A stretch of 52,510 nucleotides of DNA from Cyanobacteria bacterium UBA2566. Its GTDB lineage: Bacteria > Cyanobacteriota > Cyanobacteriia > Cyanobacteriales > Desertifilaceae. Positions 35,795-44,360 of this stretch are shown here, one piece after another; position 1 is the first letter of the stretch; every line of letters starts with the position of its first letter. Where the stretch lies: positions 1-52,510 of the forward strand of contig DDLS01000017.1 of the NCBI GenBank assembly GCA_002340255.1, in the 5' to 3' direction. Position numbers and translations under genes: made by a program. Below the pieces are notes generated by a model, which saw nothing but the letters and a program-made list of their open reading frames with translations, searched no databases and was not told the DNA's origin.

Positions 35795-37374
35795 ACGATT
35801 TTCTCGACCCCTTACCCAGTAACTTCAACGCTGCTGCCTATTTCTTGGATAGAAATTTGATTCGAGAGAAGGGAGATAACATTGCGTTTTATACCAAGGA
35901 TGGAACCTACACTTATAGCCAAACTCGCAAGCGCGTCCAACAAGCGGCTAATTTACTCGCCGAACTGGGAGTAGAACGGGAAAACCGCATTGCTATTTTA
36001 CTGCCCAATACACCAGAATTTGCCTTTGCCTTTTGGGGCGCGATTTGGCTGGGGGCGATTCCCGTTCCCATCGTTCCCAGTTGTAGCGTTGAAGATGTAC
36101 ATTACATTCTCCACAACTCGCGGGCCAAAATTTTACTAAGCAATCGCGAGGGATTTGCTAGAATCGGACCGATTGACTCTCCTTTTCTCCGTCATTCTCT
36201 CTCCATTGATAGCTCTACAGAAACCGACCCCCCAAACTCTCACTCTTTCCTCTCCCTCATAGAAGAACAGAATAATCTGCCTCTCCCCGCAGACACCCAC
36301 GGAGACGAACCCGCCTTTTGGCTCTATACCTCTGGCAGTACAGGCAAACCGAAAGGGGTCATTCACCGTCAGCAAAGTATGGTAATCTGCGATCGCGCCT
36401 ATGGTCAGGGGATATTGGGACTAGCCGAAACGGATATTACTTACTCCGTCGCTCCCCTTGCTTTCGCTTACGGATTGGGCAACTCCCTTTATATGCCTAT
36501 GGCTGTTGGTGCTGCTGCTGTTTTGTCAGCAGCCGGCAATGCCTTCGATATTATCGCCGACATCGATCGCTACCAACCTACTATTTTCTTTGGCATCCCC
36601 AGTATTTATGCCAATCTTTTAGCCGTGCGAGAGCTTACTCCTCTCAATGTTTCCAGTTTGCGCCTGTGCGTTTCGGCTGCCGAACAGTTGCCTCCAATTG
36701 TTTGGCAGCAATGGCGAGAGGTCTTCGGTCTGGAAATTTGTGAAGGGATCGGCACAACAGAATTTTTGCACATCTTTTTATCCAATCGACCGGAAACCTG
36801 CAAGCCCGGAACTTCTGGCCGTCCCGTTCCCGGTTACGAAGTACGCGTTGTAGACGAGAGCGGACAGCCCCAACCTGCCAATACCATAGGTGACTTAGCG
36901 GTGAAAGGAGAAAGCTTGATGCTCGGTTATTGGAATCGCCTGTCCGAAACCCGGGCAGCTCTGTACGGCGATACCATGCTAACGGGGGATAAATATATCT
37001 GCGACGAGGAAGGCTACTTTAAGTTTATGGGACGAAAAGGAGACCTGTTTAAAGCTAACGGTCAATGGATTTCTCCCTTAGAGATTGAGGAAGTTTTATT
37101 GCATCATCCCGACATTCTCGAAGTCGCGATTGTACCCGAGTCGAAGAGCGGCGAACAATTGACCAGAATTGTTGCCTATATCGGACTCAAACTGGAACGT
37201 CGCGCTTCTCCGGCTTTGGAGAAAAATATCTACCAGTTTACTAAACAAAATTTACCTCACTTTAAAGTCCCTCAATCCTTATGTTTTGTTGAGTGCCTAC
37301 CGCGCACCTCTACGGGTAAAATTCATCGTAAATCGCTGCAAGGAATGGCGAATTCTCAAATTCTACAGTCTTAA
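35791..37374 (+). CDS. Aryl-acid ligase of the benzoate-CoA ligase family (probable salicylate activator)
   Basis: An ANL-superfamily adenylating enzyme, 527 residues from the ATG at 35791, which overlaps the preceding stop codon. An in-frame start at 35701 would lie inside the previous gene and adds unmatched sequence. Motifs: NAAAYFLDRNL at the N-terminus, YTSGSTGKPKGV (P-loop), FAYGLGNSLYMP, EGIGTTEFLHIFLSN, GTSGRPVPGYEV, TGDKY and the catalytic Lys in STGKIHRK. NAAAYFLDRN, FAYGLGNSLY and TEFLHIFLSN mark the benzoate-CoA ligase branch rather than the EntE/DhbE/YbtE branch usual for siderophores. In context it should activate salicylate and transfer it to the carrier protein, or first to CoA. 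Confidence 0.85.
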   Translation: MNDFLDPLPSNFNAAAYFLDRNLIREKGDNIAFYTKDGTYTYSQTRKRVQQAANLLAELGVERENRIAILLPNTPEFAFAFWGAIWLGAIPVPIVPSCSVEDVHYILHNSRAKILLSNREGFARIGPIDSPFLRHSLSIDSSTETDPPNSHSFLSLIEEQNNLPLPADTHGDEPAFWLYTSGSTGKPKGVIHRQQSMVICDRAYGQGILGLAETDITYSVAPLAFAYGLGNSLYMPMAVGAAAVLSAAGNAFDIIADIDRYQPTIFFGIPSIYANLLAVRELTPLNVSSLRLCVSAAEQLPPIVWQQWREVFGLEICEGIGTTEFLHIFLSNRPETCKPGTSGRPVPGYEVRVVDESGQPQPANTIGDLAVKGESLMLGYWNRLSETRAALYGDTMLTGDKYICDEEGYFKFMGRKGDLFKANGQWISPLEIEEVLLHHPDILEVAIVPESKSGEQLTRIVAYIGLKLERRASPALEKNIYQFTKQNLPHFKVPQSLCFVECLPRTSTGKIHRKSLQGMANSQILQS

Positions 37375-37506
37375 TTAACGATCGAGTATTTCACCAATTT
37401 TATCCCTTTGGAGTCAAAACAATCTGCGACCGATTGAACGATCGTTTTTTTTGCTGGTCAGAGTCCATTTTATCCCAATATTGACCCTCTCAAACTTAAA
37501 CTCAGA

Positions 37507-39930
37507 ATGAAACATTTCTCTCTTTTGCACAGTGTTTTGGTAGCTCCGGCGATCGTCCTCGTTTCCACCCCTGGTGCTTTCGCTCAAATCGCTGAAATTA
37601 CCAACGTTCGTATTGAATCTACCCCCGAAGGATTGCAAATTCTCTTAGAAGGCAACGAAACCGAAACCGTCGAACTCTTTCAAACCGTAGAAGAGAATCG
37701 CCTTATCATCGAGATTAACAACGCTCGTCTCATCGGGGGCGAGTTCGAGCAAGAAAACCCTATCGAAGGAGTGAATTTACTGCAAGTAACTACCCGGGAC
37801 GACAATAGCATTGAGGCAGTGATAACGGGGGAAATCTTAGCTCCAGAAGTTTCCGAAGTCATTCAAGAAAATGGACGATTAAACATTAATCTACTCGTCT
37901 TTCGCGACGAAGGTTTAATTATTACTGTCACCGCCGAAAAAGTAGAAGAAACCATTCAAAATGTTCCCATCAGTATCACCGCCTTTTCTGAAGAAAATAT
38001 TGAAGATGCCAATATTGATTCTTTAGAAAGTATTGCTGACAATACCCCTAATTTTTCTGTATTTGGAGGAGGGTCGCAAACAGGACTTTTTAACACTTAT
38101 TCCATCCGAGGTCTGTCCAATAGTAACTTTCTCAGTCGCGATACAGTTGGGTTCTTTGTCGATGATGTTCCCTACGATTATGGAGCATTTTTAGACCTCG
38201 ATCTCGTCGATCTCGAACGGATTGAAGTGTTGCGCGGACCGCAAAATACCCTCTATGGCAGAAATGCTCAAGCTGGGGTGGTTAATATTATTACTAAAAG
38301 ACCGAGTAACGATATCGAAGGAAAATTCTTTGCCCATTACGGGACTTATGACCAACGCCGTATGGCCCTTTCAGTTAGTGCTCCTCTCGCAGAAGATCGG
38401 CTCTTTTTGCGTTTGTCGGGACAACTCAACAGGGAAGATGGCTATATAACCAATACTGCATTAAATCGAGATCGAGAAGTTGGAGATCTTTCGGGGGGGA
38501 ATATTCGAGGAACATTGGTTTGGACTCCCAACGATGATTGGGAAATTTCTTTGGGAGGATTTTATCAAAGTGATACCAATGAAACGCCCCTGGTCCAGTT
38601 ATTGAGTTCAGATAATTCATTTCGCATTTCACAAGATTTTCAAAGTTTCAGCGAAACCCAAACGAATAGCCAAAACCTAAAAATCTCGTATGAAAATTCT
38701 AATTTTATTGGGACTTCAATTACGACTCGTCGTTATTCCAAACAAAGGGCAGAATTCGATTCCGACTTTTCAGCTATCGATTTATCGGTTGCCGTTGCCG
38801 GAACTAATTCAACGGTATTCAGTCAAGAGTTACGCTTTCAATCGGCTCCTTCTGACAATCCTTTCCAATGGTTAATTGGAGGATACTTTGAAAATCGTCT
38901 CTTTAATGTCACTGAGGACGGACAGCGCCTGAGCAGTGCGGCGGCAGAAGCATTTGGCTTGCCAGGACCAGGCTTTGATAACAACACTGCTGAATTGGAG
39001 CAAACGACCTACGCTGCTTTTGGTCAACTCAGCTATCAGCCGATCGATCCCCTCACCTTAACCTTAGGCTTACGCTATGACTCCTCGACGGTAAAAATGG
39101 ATCAGCGGCGCAATTTTGCAGTTGCAGGTTCTCCAATAGTAAATCCTGTGGGGGAAGGCTTTGATGGGGCTGAAACCAACAGTGATGCACTCTTGCCTCG
39201 TTTGGCGATCAGATACGAAGTCACTCCGGATGCAACTATTTATGGGAGTATAACCCGGGGTTACAAGCCAGCCGGATTAAATTATCGTGCAAGCAGCGAT
39301 GATACTTTAGTCATTGGTGAGGAACTTTCTTGGAATTATGAACTGGGAGTGAAAACCGCTTGGTTAGACGATCGCCTGATTGCCAATTTAGCCGTCTTTC
39401 ACAATGTCATTGATGACTTTCAAGTTGGACTGGGCGATCCCACAGGAATTGTCCGTAATATTGCTAATGCACAAGTGAGTATTACGGGAGTAGAATTTGA
39501 GTTGAAGGCTAGACCTGTCAGTGGGTTCGATATTACAGCCGGATTTGGTTATACCAATGCTAGATACGATCGCTTTTTCAATCCCTTCACCGAACAAAGT
39601 CTCAATGGTAACAAACTCTCCTTTGCCCCAGAATTCACCTTTAATTTGGCAGCACAGTACCGATCCCCTGGGGGATTCTTTTCGCGGGTTGAATTGAATA
39701 CTTTGGGAAATTACTTCACTGAAGAAACGAATACTATCTCTCAACGAACCGTGACGACAGTAGACGCAACGTTAGGTTATGAATTCGACAATGCTGGGAT
39801 TTACTTGGTTGCAGACAATATTTTCGATACTCGATTCCTCACTTCGGGATTTATCTTTGGAGAGAGAGGGGGGATTGTAACTTATAACAAGCCTTTTACA
39901 GCTCGTGTTCTGTTTAAAGCATCGTTTTAA
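37507..39930 (+). CDS. TonB-dependent outer-membrane siderophore receptor with N-terminal AMIN domain
   Basis: An 807-residue receptor expected to import the ferric metallophore. Signal peptide at 1-26 ending AFAQ; AMIN domain about 28-130, a peptidoglycan-binding module that cyanobacterial TonB receptors often carry; a TonB-box-like IITVTAEK; a plug domain from about 145 with YSIRGLSN, TVGFFVDDVPYDYG and VEVLRGPQ-like IEVLRGPQNTLYG; then a long beta-barrel ending with Phe. The plug resembles the FyuA-type receptor for yersiniabactin more than hydroxamate receptors. It lies 132 bp after the ligase on the same strand, possibly with its own promoter. No TonB, ExbBD or ABC importer is present in the window. 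Confidence 0.9.
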   Translation: MKHFSLLHSVLVAPAIVLVSTPGAFAQIAEITNVRIESTPEGLQILLEGNETETVELFQTVEENRLIIEINNARLIGGEFEQENPIEGVNLLQVTTRDDNSIEAVITGEILAPEVSEVIQENGRLNINLLVFRDEGLIITVTAEKVEETIQNVPISITAFSEENIEDANIDSLESIADNTPNFSVFGGGSQTGLFNTYSIRGLSNSNFLSRDTVGFFVDDVPYDYGAFLDLDLVDLERIEVLRGPQNTLYGRNAQAGVVNIITKRPSNDIEGKFFAHYGTYDQRRMALSVSAPLAEDRLFLRLSGQLNREDGYITNTALNRDREVGDLSGGNIRGTLVWTPNDDWEISLGGFYQSDTNETPLVQLLSSDNSFRISQDFQSFSETQTNSQNLKISYENSNFIGTSITTRRYSKQRAEFDSDFSAIDLSVAVAGTNSTVFSQELRFQSAPSDNPFQWLIGGYFENRLFNVTEDGQRLSSAAAEAFGLPGPGFDNNTAELEQTTYAAFGQLSYQPIDPLTLTLGLRYDSSTVKMDQRRNFAVAGSPIVNPVGEGFDGAETNSDALLPRLAIRYEVTPDATIYGSITRGYKPAGLNYRASSDDTLVIGEELSWNYELGVKTAWLDDRLIANLAVFHNVIDDFQVGLGDPTGIVRNIANAQVSITGVEFELKARPVSGFDITAGFGYTNARYDRFFNPFTEQSLNGNKLSFAPEFTFNLAAQYRSPGGFFSRVELNTLGNYFTEETNTISQRTVTTVDATLGYEFDNAGIYLVADNIFDTRFLTSGFIFGERGGIVTYNKPFTARVLFKASF

Positions 39931-39990
39931 CAGGACTTAAGCAAATATCCAGAAGTGTTGAATCTTGATATAAAACTTTACATTCAACTA

Positions 39991-40027
39991 CAGAAAAGCC
40001 CCTAGTGAACTAAATCAGGGTTTCTGG
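39991..40027 (+). terminator. Imperfect hairpin after the receptor gene
   Basis: CAGAAAAGCCC can pair with GGGTTTCTG across a loop of about 15 nt with a two-base bulge. It is placed 60 bp after the receptor stop. There is no strong T-run, so this is a weak call. Confidence 0.25.
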
Positions 40028-40170
40028 AATCAGATCGTAGCTCCACTAAATCATAGAGCAGCGCCGACTAAGTTCGACTTGCAAATAACGGAATTTATCC
40101 AACAGGGTTTGGCGATAGAACTGATGAACTTCCTTATCTTATCCTCTTTTTTTCGGCATTAAGCTAACAT

Positions 40171-41220
40171 TCAACACTTCTGACAGTAATTGACTAAAAT
40201 TTCTAGACAATTACTAATCGCTCCTAAATGGGCAATTTCATAGCCATGGGTATTCTGAGTCGGGAAGCCCAAACAGGCTCCACGGCCAATATGACCCAGT
40301 TTCATCGCAATGGATGCATCACTGCCAAAACCACTTAAAACAGCTCGTTGGATGGGAATTTGTGCAGCTTCAGCCGCTTTTTGTAGCTGGTGATTTAAAT
40401 CTTCATCGTAGAGACCATAACTATCTTGAGAGAGCAAAACCGGGGCTACGCCATCAGTGATGGGATATTCTGGCGCTAAAGGACAAATTTCTAGGGCAAT
40501 TAAGGCTTCTAACTGATGACGTTGGCTGAAAAATAAGGCTCCGATCGCGCCTACTTCTTCCTTGGCTGAAGCAACTAAATAGACATCTATGGGAGGTTCT
40601 TTAACGCGCTCGGCTAGACCCAAGAGAATGGCCACCGAAGCCTTATTATCTAAGGTATAACTGGCAATATAATCGTTTAATCGGATGGCTCGCTTACGGT
40701 GTTTTCCGACAACTACACGAGTCCCTGGACGCACCCCAGCCTCCCGTAACGCCTCCTTACTGAGTTTGGTTTCTATCGAAACTTTTTCCCACTCTACTGG
40801 TTTAGTTTCCTGCTGTACCTTTTGGGGGGACTCATGGGAAACATGGCGAGAACCAAAACTGAGGATACCCGAAATGGTCTGGCGATCGCCTAAAATATCC
40901 ACAACCCCCTCCCCATATACCCAAGGAAACGAGCCTCCAAGTCGAGCCACCTCTAAGCGTCCTTCCGGTTTAATTCGCTTGACGATCGCACCAATTTCAT
41001 CTTTATGGGCCGTAATGGCGATCGCTCGGCTCGAATCTTTACCTGGAATTTTGGCAATCACATTATCTGCCAAATCCACTTCTGGTTTCACTCCCAGACA
41101 CTCAAATTCGTCTAAGAGAAACGCATTCATCTCCCCTTCTACTCCACTTGGAGAATGGAGCATTACCAGATCTTCAATCCGTTTAAACCAGCCATCCCAG
41201 TCCATTGATCCGAGTCCCAT
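40171..41220 (-). CDS. M42-family metallo-aminopeptidase
   Basis: A cytosolic di-metal peptidase of 349 residues in the M42 family (glutamyl aminopeptidase/FrvX/CelM). Metal ligands are recognisable: TAHKDEIGAIV (His), YTLDNKAS (Asp), AKEEVG (catalytic and ligand Glu) and THGYEIA near the C-terminus (His). Such enzymes form tetrahedral dodecamers that degrade short peptides. The start may be codon 1 or the Met at codon 6 (MDWDGW). It lies 42 bp downstream of the ammonium transporter on the same strand. Nothing ties it to the metallophore genes. Confidence 0.9.
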   Translation of the reverse strand: MGLGSMDWDGWFKRIEDLVMLHSPSGVEGEMNAFLLDEFECLGVKPEVDLADNVIAKIPGKDSSRAIAITAHKDEIGAIVKRIKPEGRLEVARLGGSFPWVYGEGVVDILGDRQTISGILSFGSRHVSHESPQKVQQETKPVEWEKVSIETKLSKEALREAGVRPGTRVVVGKHRKRAIRLNDYIASYTLDNKASVAILLGLAERVKEPPIDVYLVASAKEEVGAIGALFFSQRHQLEALIALEICPLAPEYPITDGVAPVLLSQDSYGLYDEDLNHQLQKAAEAAQIPIQRAVLSGFGSDASIAMKLGHIGRGACLGFPTQNTHGYEIAHLGAISNCLEILVNYCQKC

Positions 41221-41262
41221 AGTATTTGCATTGCATCAAATCATCCCATTCTCCGTGTCTCC

Positions 41263-42768
41263 CTATCTTCCTCCTCTCTCCTGTTCTTTCATAAACCCAC
41301 TATAGGCTTCCATACTATGCTCGCTCAGATCTAAGCCCTCTAGTTCTTCCATTGGACTCACTCGTATCCCCACCGTAAAACTCAAGGTTAACCATAACAG
41401 TAAACTAAAGGCAATCATGGCAAATCCAACAGCTAACACCCCCAACAATTGATTCAGAAACTGAGAATAACCGCCCCCAAAAAACAATCCCGCCAACGGC
41501 CCCCCAGTTTCACTATACCAAGGATAAACCTCGGGTCCTATACTAAACAATCCCAGGGCCAACGTTCCCCAAATCCCACAGACTAAATGGACAGAAACCG
41601 CTCCTACCGGGTCATCAATGTGCCATTGTTCCAAATACATTACAGAAAACACAACGATGGTTCCAGAAATGACTCCAATGGCGATCGCACTCACTATATT
41701 GATATAAGCACAAGAAGCCGTAACTGCCACTAAGCCCGCCAAGATGCCATTAATAATCATCGTCAGATCGGGCTTGCCAAAATAGTGCCAAGAAACCAGG
41801 GTTGCCATCACTCCACTGGCAGCGGCTGACATATTTGTAGTTAGAAGAATATGGGTAATGGCTTCCGGATCGGCCGTTAATGTCGAACCGGGATTAAACC
41901 CAAACCATCCCAACCACAAAATCAGACAACCGAGGGTAGAAATTGCCAAATTATGGCCGGGAATAGCAGCAATTTGCCCATCTGGATATTTATCCATCCG
42001 CGGGCCTAATAAAACTGCCCCCATAAAAGCCCCCCATCCTCCCACAGAATGCACAACAGTCGATCCAGCAAAATCCCAAAAACCCAGTTGGGAGAGCCAT
42101 CCATCACCCCAGATCCAATGGCCAATGATGCTGTAAGCCAATCCCACTAAGCCCAAACTAAAGAGAACAAAAGCAGCAAATTTAATCCGTTCAGCCACAG
42201 CTCCAGACACAATGGTAGCGGCAGTACCCGCAAAGGCTAGTTGAAAGAAAAATTTAGCCTTTAGAGGAATAGCAGCCCAATCTAACGAACGATAGATCCC
42301 TTGATAGGCTTCTGCCACGGCTGGACTATTGTCCGGCCCACTTAAGAAAAACCCGTGCAGTCCAATAAAGGAATTGCCATCACCAAACATTAAGGCAAAG
42401 CCAGTGGCCCAAAAAGCAAGAGAGGATAAGGCGAATACAATCAGATTTTTTGCTAAGATATTGACAGCGCTTTTATGGCGGCAAAAGCCAGTTTCTAGCA
42501 TCGCAAAGCCAGCATTCATAAAAAACACCAGCACTCCAGTAAAGATTACCCATAGGGTATTGAGCGCAATTTGGATTTGATCGGGGATGCCATCATTGAC
42601 CGTGCTTGGGGTCTGGGCTTGGGCGACCGCCTGCCCTGCCCAGGGAATTAAAGCTATCATGACTCCCAAACTGGCCCAAAACCAGAGTGAGTATCCCTTA
42701 ATGCTTATTTGGGTTTGATTTGCCTTTTTTAAGACCTTGAGTTTTAATCTTGAATCGTGTTGTTTCAT
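41263..42768 (-). CDS. amt: Ammonium transporter, Amt family
   Basis: An inner-membrane ammonium channel/transporter of 501 residues with about eleven membrane segments after an N-terminal signal-like helix (residues 26-50, ending GQAVAQAQ). Signatures include ETGFCRHKSAVNI, the DFAGSTVVHSVGGWGA block with the first pore His, LGWFGFNPGS and DDPVGAVSVHLVCGIWGTLALG with the second pore His. The C-terminal tail (RVSPMEELEGLD) is the cytosolic segment through which PII (GlnB) proteins gate these transporters. Nitrogen control by NtcA is expected from the family, but no perfect GTA-N8-TAC site lies upstream. Confidence 0.94.
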   Translation of the reverse strand: MKQHDSRLKLKVLKKANQTQISIKGYSLWFWASLGVMIALIPWAGQAVAQAQTPSTVNDGIPDQIQIALNTLWVIFTGVLVFFMNAGFAMLETGFCRHKSAVNILAKNLIVFALSSLAFWATGFALMFGDGNSFIGLHGFFLSGPDNSPAVAEAYQGIYRSLDWAAIPLKAKFFFQLAFAGTAATIVSGAVAERIKFAAFVLFSLGLVGLAYSIIGHWIWGDGWLSQLGFWDFAGSTVVHSVGGWGAFMGAVLLGPRMDKYPDGQIAAIPGHNLAISTLGCLILWLGWFGFNPGSTLTADPEAITHILLTTNMSAAASGVMATLVSWHYFGKPDLTMIINGILAGLVAVTASCAYINIVSAIAIGVISGTIVVFSVMYLEQWHIDDPVGAVSVHLVCGIWGTLALGLFSIGPEVYPWYSETGGPLAGLFFGGGYSQFLNQLLGVLAVGFAMIAFSLLLWLTLSFTVGIRVSPMEELEGLDLSEHSMEAYSGFMKEQERGGR

Positions 42769-43074
42769 TTCTTAAATATACGGATTTTGGGTAAACATTT
42801 TAAGTGCCATTGACAACCGTACAAAAGGAGTTATCTTCTCGTATTAGAGAACTCCTCTGGCAAAAGTTTATCAAACTTAATGATACAAACGTAGATTGTG
42901 CCTGAAAGATCAGATTCTTAAATGAATTAAATGATACAGAAATTTTCTTTTGTTTTCTGCTATACCAAGCTTAAGAAAATCCTTAAGGGCAATTAATCAA
43001 AAATTAAATTATAAATTTAGCCTATAGTTTTGATTTGCTCCATCCTACTCTAAATCCAGTTATCTAATCCTTCC
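42769..43074. other. Divergent intergenic region between amt and the receiver-domain gene
   Basis: This 306-bp AT-rich stretch should hold promoters for both flanking genes. A relaxed NtcA-like match, GTGCCATTGACAAC (42804-42817), lies about 41 bp before a possible start point, with TATATT (minus strand, 42775-42780) as the -10. The match keeps only the outer GT and AC and would give a leaderless transcript, so it is weak. I see nothing else. Confidence 0.3.
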
Positions 43075-43755
43075 ATGACTAATCCAAGAGCGACCATTCT
43101 TCTGTGTCAACCCTGCAACTTCCAACGCTGGGTATGGCAAAGAGTGTTAAGAAGCCAAAACTTGGCAGTCATCCTAACTGCTGATGCAACCCACCTATTG
43201 GAAAGGCTAGAAGAGACCCGATCTAGTGGTAACCAAAAACCGGCGATCGTTCTCATCGATCGACAAACTCCGGATTTGCAGCTAGAGGAATTCTGTCTCT
43301 TGTGCCAAGAGAACTACGCAGAAATACCTGTAATTCTTTTAGAAAGCACAGACTCTGAAGTGAGCCATTACCAACGTCAAGCAGCGATCGCCTATGGCGC
43401 GATCGATATTCTACCGCCCTTTGAAGCCGATACTCTAGCCCTCAAAGTGATTGCTGGCATTAAAAAAGTATTATCCGCTCTAGGAGGATTAATGATTCAT
43501 AACGATCCTCTGGTTTCCTGTTTGCTAGCCCTAAAACAAGATATGGAAAACGCCCAATCCTTATCTACTCCATCCGTAGCAGGTTCCTTCAATAATCATG
43601 ATGTCTTTGAGTATCCGGCTGACTCTTTTTCAGTATCGGAAATCAATAGAGAGGCTCCTGTCCCTCTACCACCTGTAACCTCTGTAGGTCTCCCAGGAGA
43701 AAACACCTCAAAAAAAGCCCGTCACAAACGAGTCTATCGAGGTAGAGTCTATTAG
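43075..43755 (+). CDS. Receiver-like domain protein with YRG C-terminus, probable pseudo-receiver
   Basis: The first 130 residues follow the CheY receiver pattern: TILLCQPCNF, VLIDRQTPDL (phospho-acceptor position Asp62), IPVILLES, and AYGAIDILPPF. The acidic pair at the end of strand 1 is replaced by CQPCN, and the conserved Lys of the KPF motif is Pro114, so ordinary phosphorylation signalling is doubtful. About 80 low-complexity residues follow, then RHKRVYRGRVY, reminiscent of the YRG motif of small cyanobacterial DUF4278 proteins. There is no recognisable output domain. Function unknown; it may act by protein-protein contact. Confidence 0.7.
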   Translation: MTNPRATILLCQPCNFQRWVWQRVLRSQNLAVILTADATHLLERLEETRSSGNQKPAIVLIDRQTPDLQLEEFCLLCQENYAEIPVILLESTDSEVSHYQRQAAIAYGAIDILPPFEADTLALKVIAGIKKVLSALGGLMIHNDPLVSCLLALKQDMENAQSLSTPSVAGSFNNHDVFEYPADSFSVSEINREAPVPLPPVTSVGLPGENTSKKARHKRVYRGRVY

Positions 43756-43966
43756 GGGATTTAGGAGTGTCTACTCGATTGTTTTATCTAAAATAGTGCA
43801 TTGAAAAAGATGGGGGATAGGGAGAGGAAATGACCCATACACTTTCCTTTTTTATAGTGCTTTAGTACTCTGAACATTTGAGCGCTTTATATTCAAAAAA
43901 ATGCCTAAATTTTTCACCTTTACCGAACAGTCGATTAAAAATTGAATCTGGCTTCATATATAGAAC

Positions 43967-43983
43967 TTTGCGCTAGGGAATAG
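43967..43983. repeat. 17-bp repeat near the transposase remnant
   Basis: The sequence here is the exact reverse complement of CTATTCCCTAGCGCAAA at 50375-50391. It sits 42 bp before the IS4-type remnant and could be an insertion-sequence end. Confidence 0.5.
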
Positions 43984-44024
43984 GCAATCGCTTAGGCTCT
44001 AACGGGACTTAAAGGTGACTGGGA

Positions 44025-44360
44025 GTGTGTGGGCAAGCCTTGGCTCTCATTCCTGATGCTCGACGAGCCAATTCCTTTCATTTCACTGATAGAGAGCGTC
44101 TGTCTCAGCTTCTAGCTCTTTTAGCCCTGGCATTTGTTTGGGCGATGAAGTCCGGGATCTGGCGACAGGGTCAAACGCCGATTTGTATCATTGAAGCTCA
44201 TAGCCGCCATGCCCGTAGTTTGTTTCGCTATGGTTTTGACCTCCTGCACCACTTTTTCATTGACCTGCTCTCTTTTTCTGACTCTCTCTTCCAACCCATA
44301 CAACTTTATGTCCTGTACTTAGGTCACCAATACCCATCAGTCATTACTCAATTTCAATAG
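44025..44360 (+). pseudogene. IS4-type transposase C-terminal remnant
   Basis: An open frame of 111 codons whose residues 18-75 match the C-terminal pattern of IS4-family transposases: FTDRERLSQLLALLALAFVWA, then SGIWRQG and RHARSLFRYGFDLL. The DDE catalytic core that should precede this is absent, and the first 17 residues show no similarity, so the element is truncated at its 5' side. Its 3' end overlaps the stop of the opposing GST-family gene. Not expected to be functional. Confidence 0.75.

Noticed and set aside
260..39930. Recent horizontal transfer of the cluster as an island
   Set aside because: HIP1-type octamers occur throughout the cluster as in the flanks, and no integrase or direct att repeat is visible; older transfer cannot be excluded.
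260..39930. Halogenase or other extra tailoring enzyme
   Set aside because: No flavin or Fe(II)/2-oxoglutarate halogenase motif was found in any coding frame; only Ox, MT and O-methyltransferase tailoring is supported.
42804..42817. NtcA site upstream of amt
   Set aside because: Only GT...AC of GTA-N8-TAC is kept and it would imply a leaderless mRNA; noted in the intergenic entry but not called as a site.
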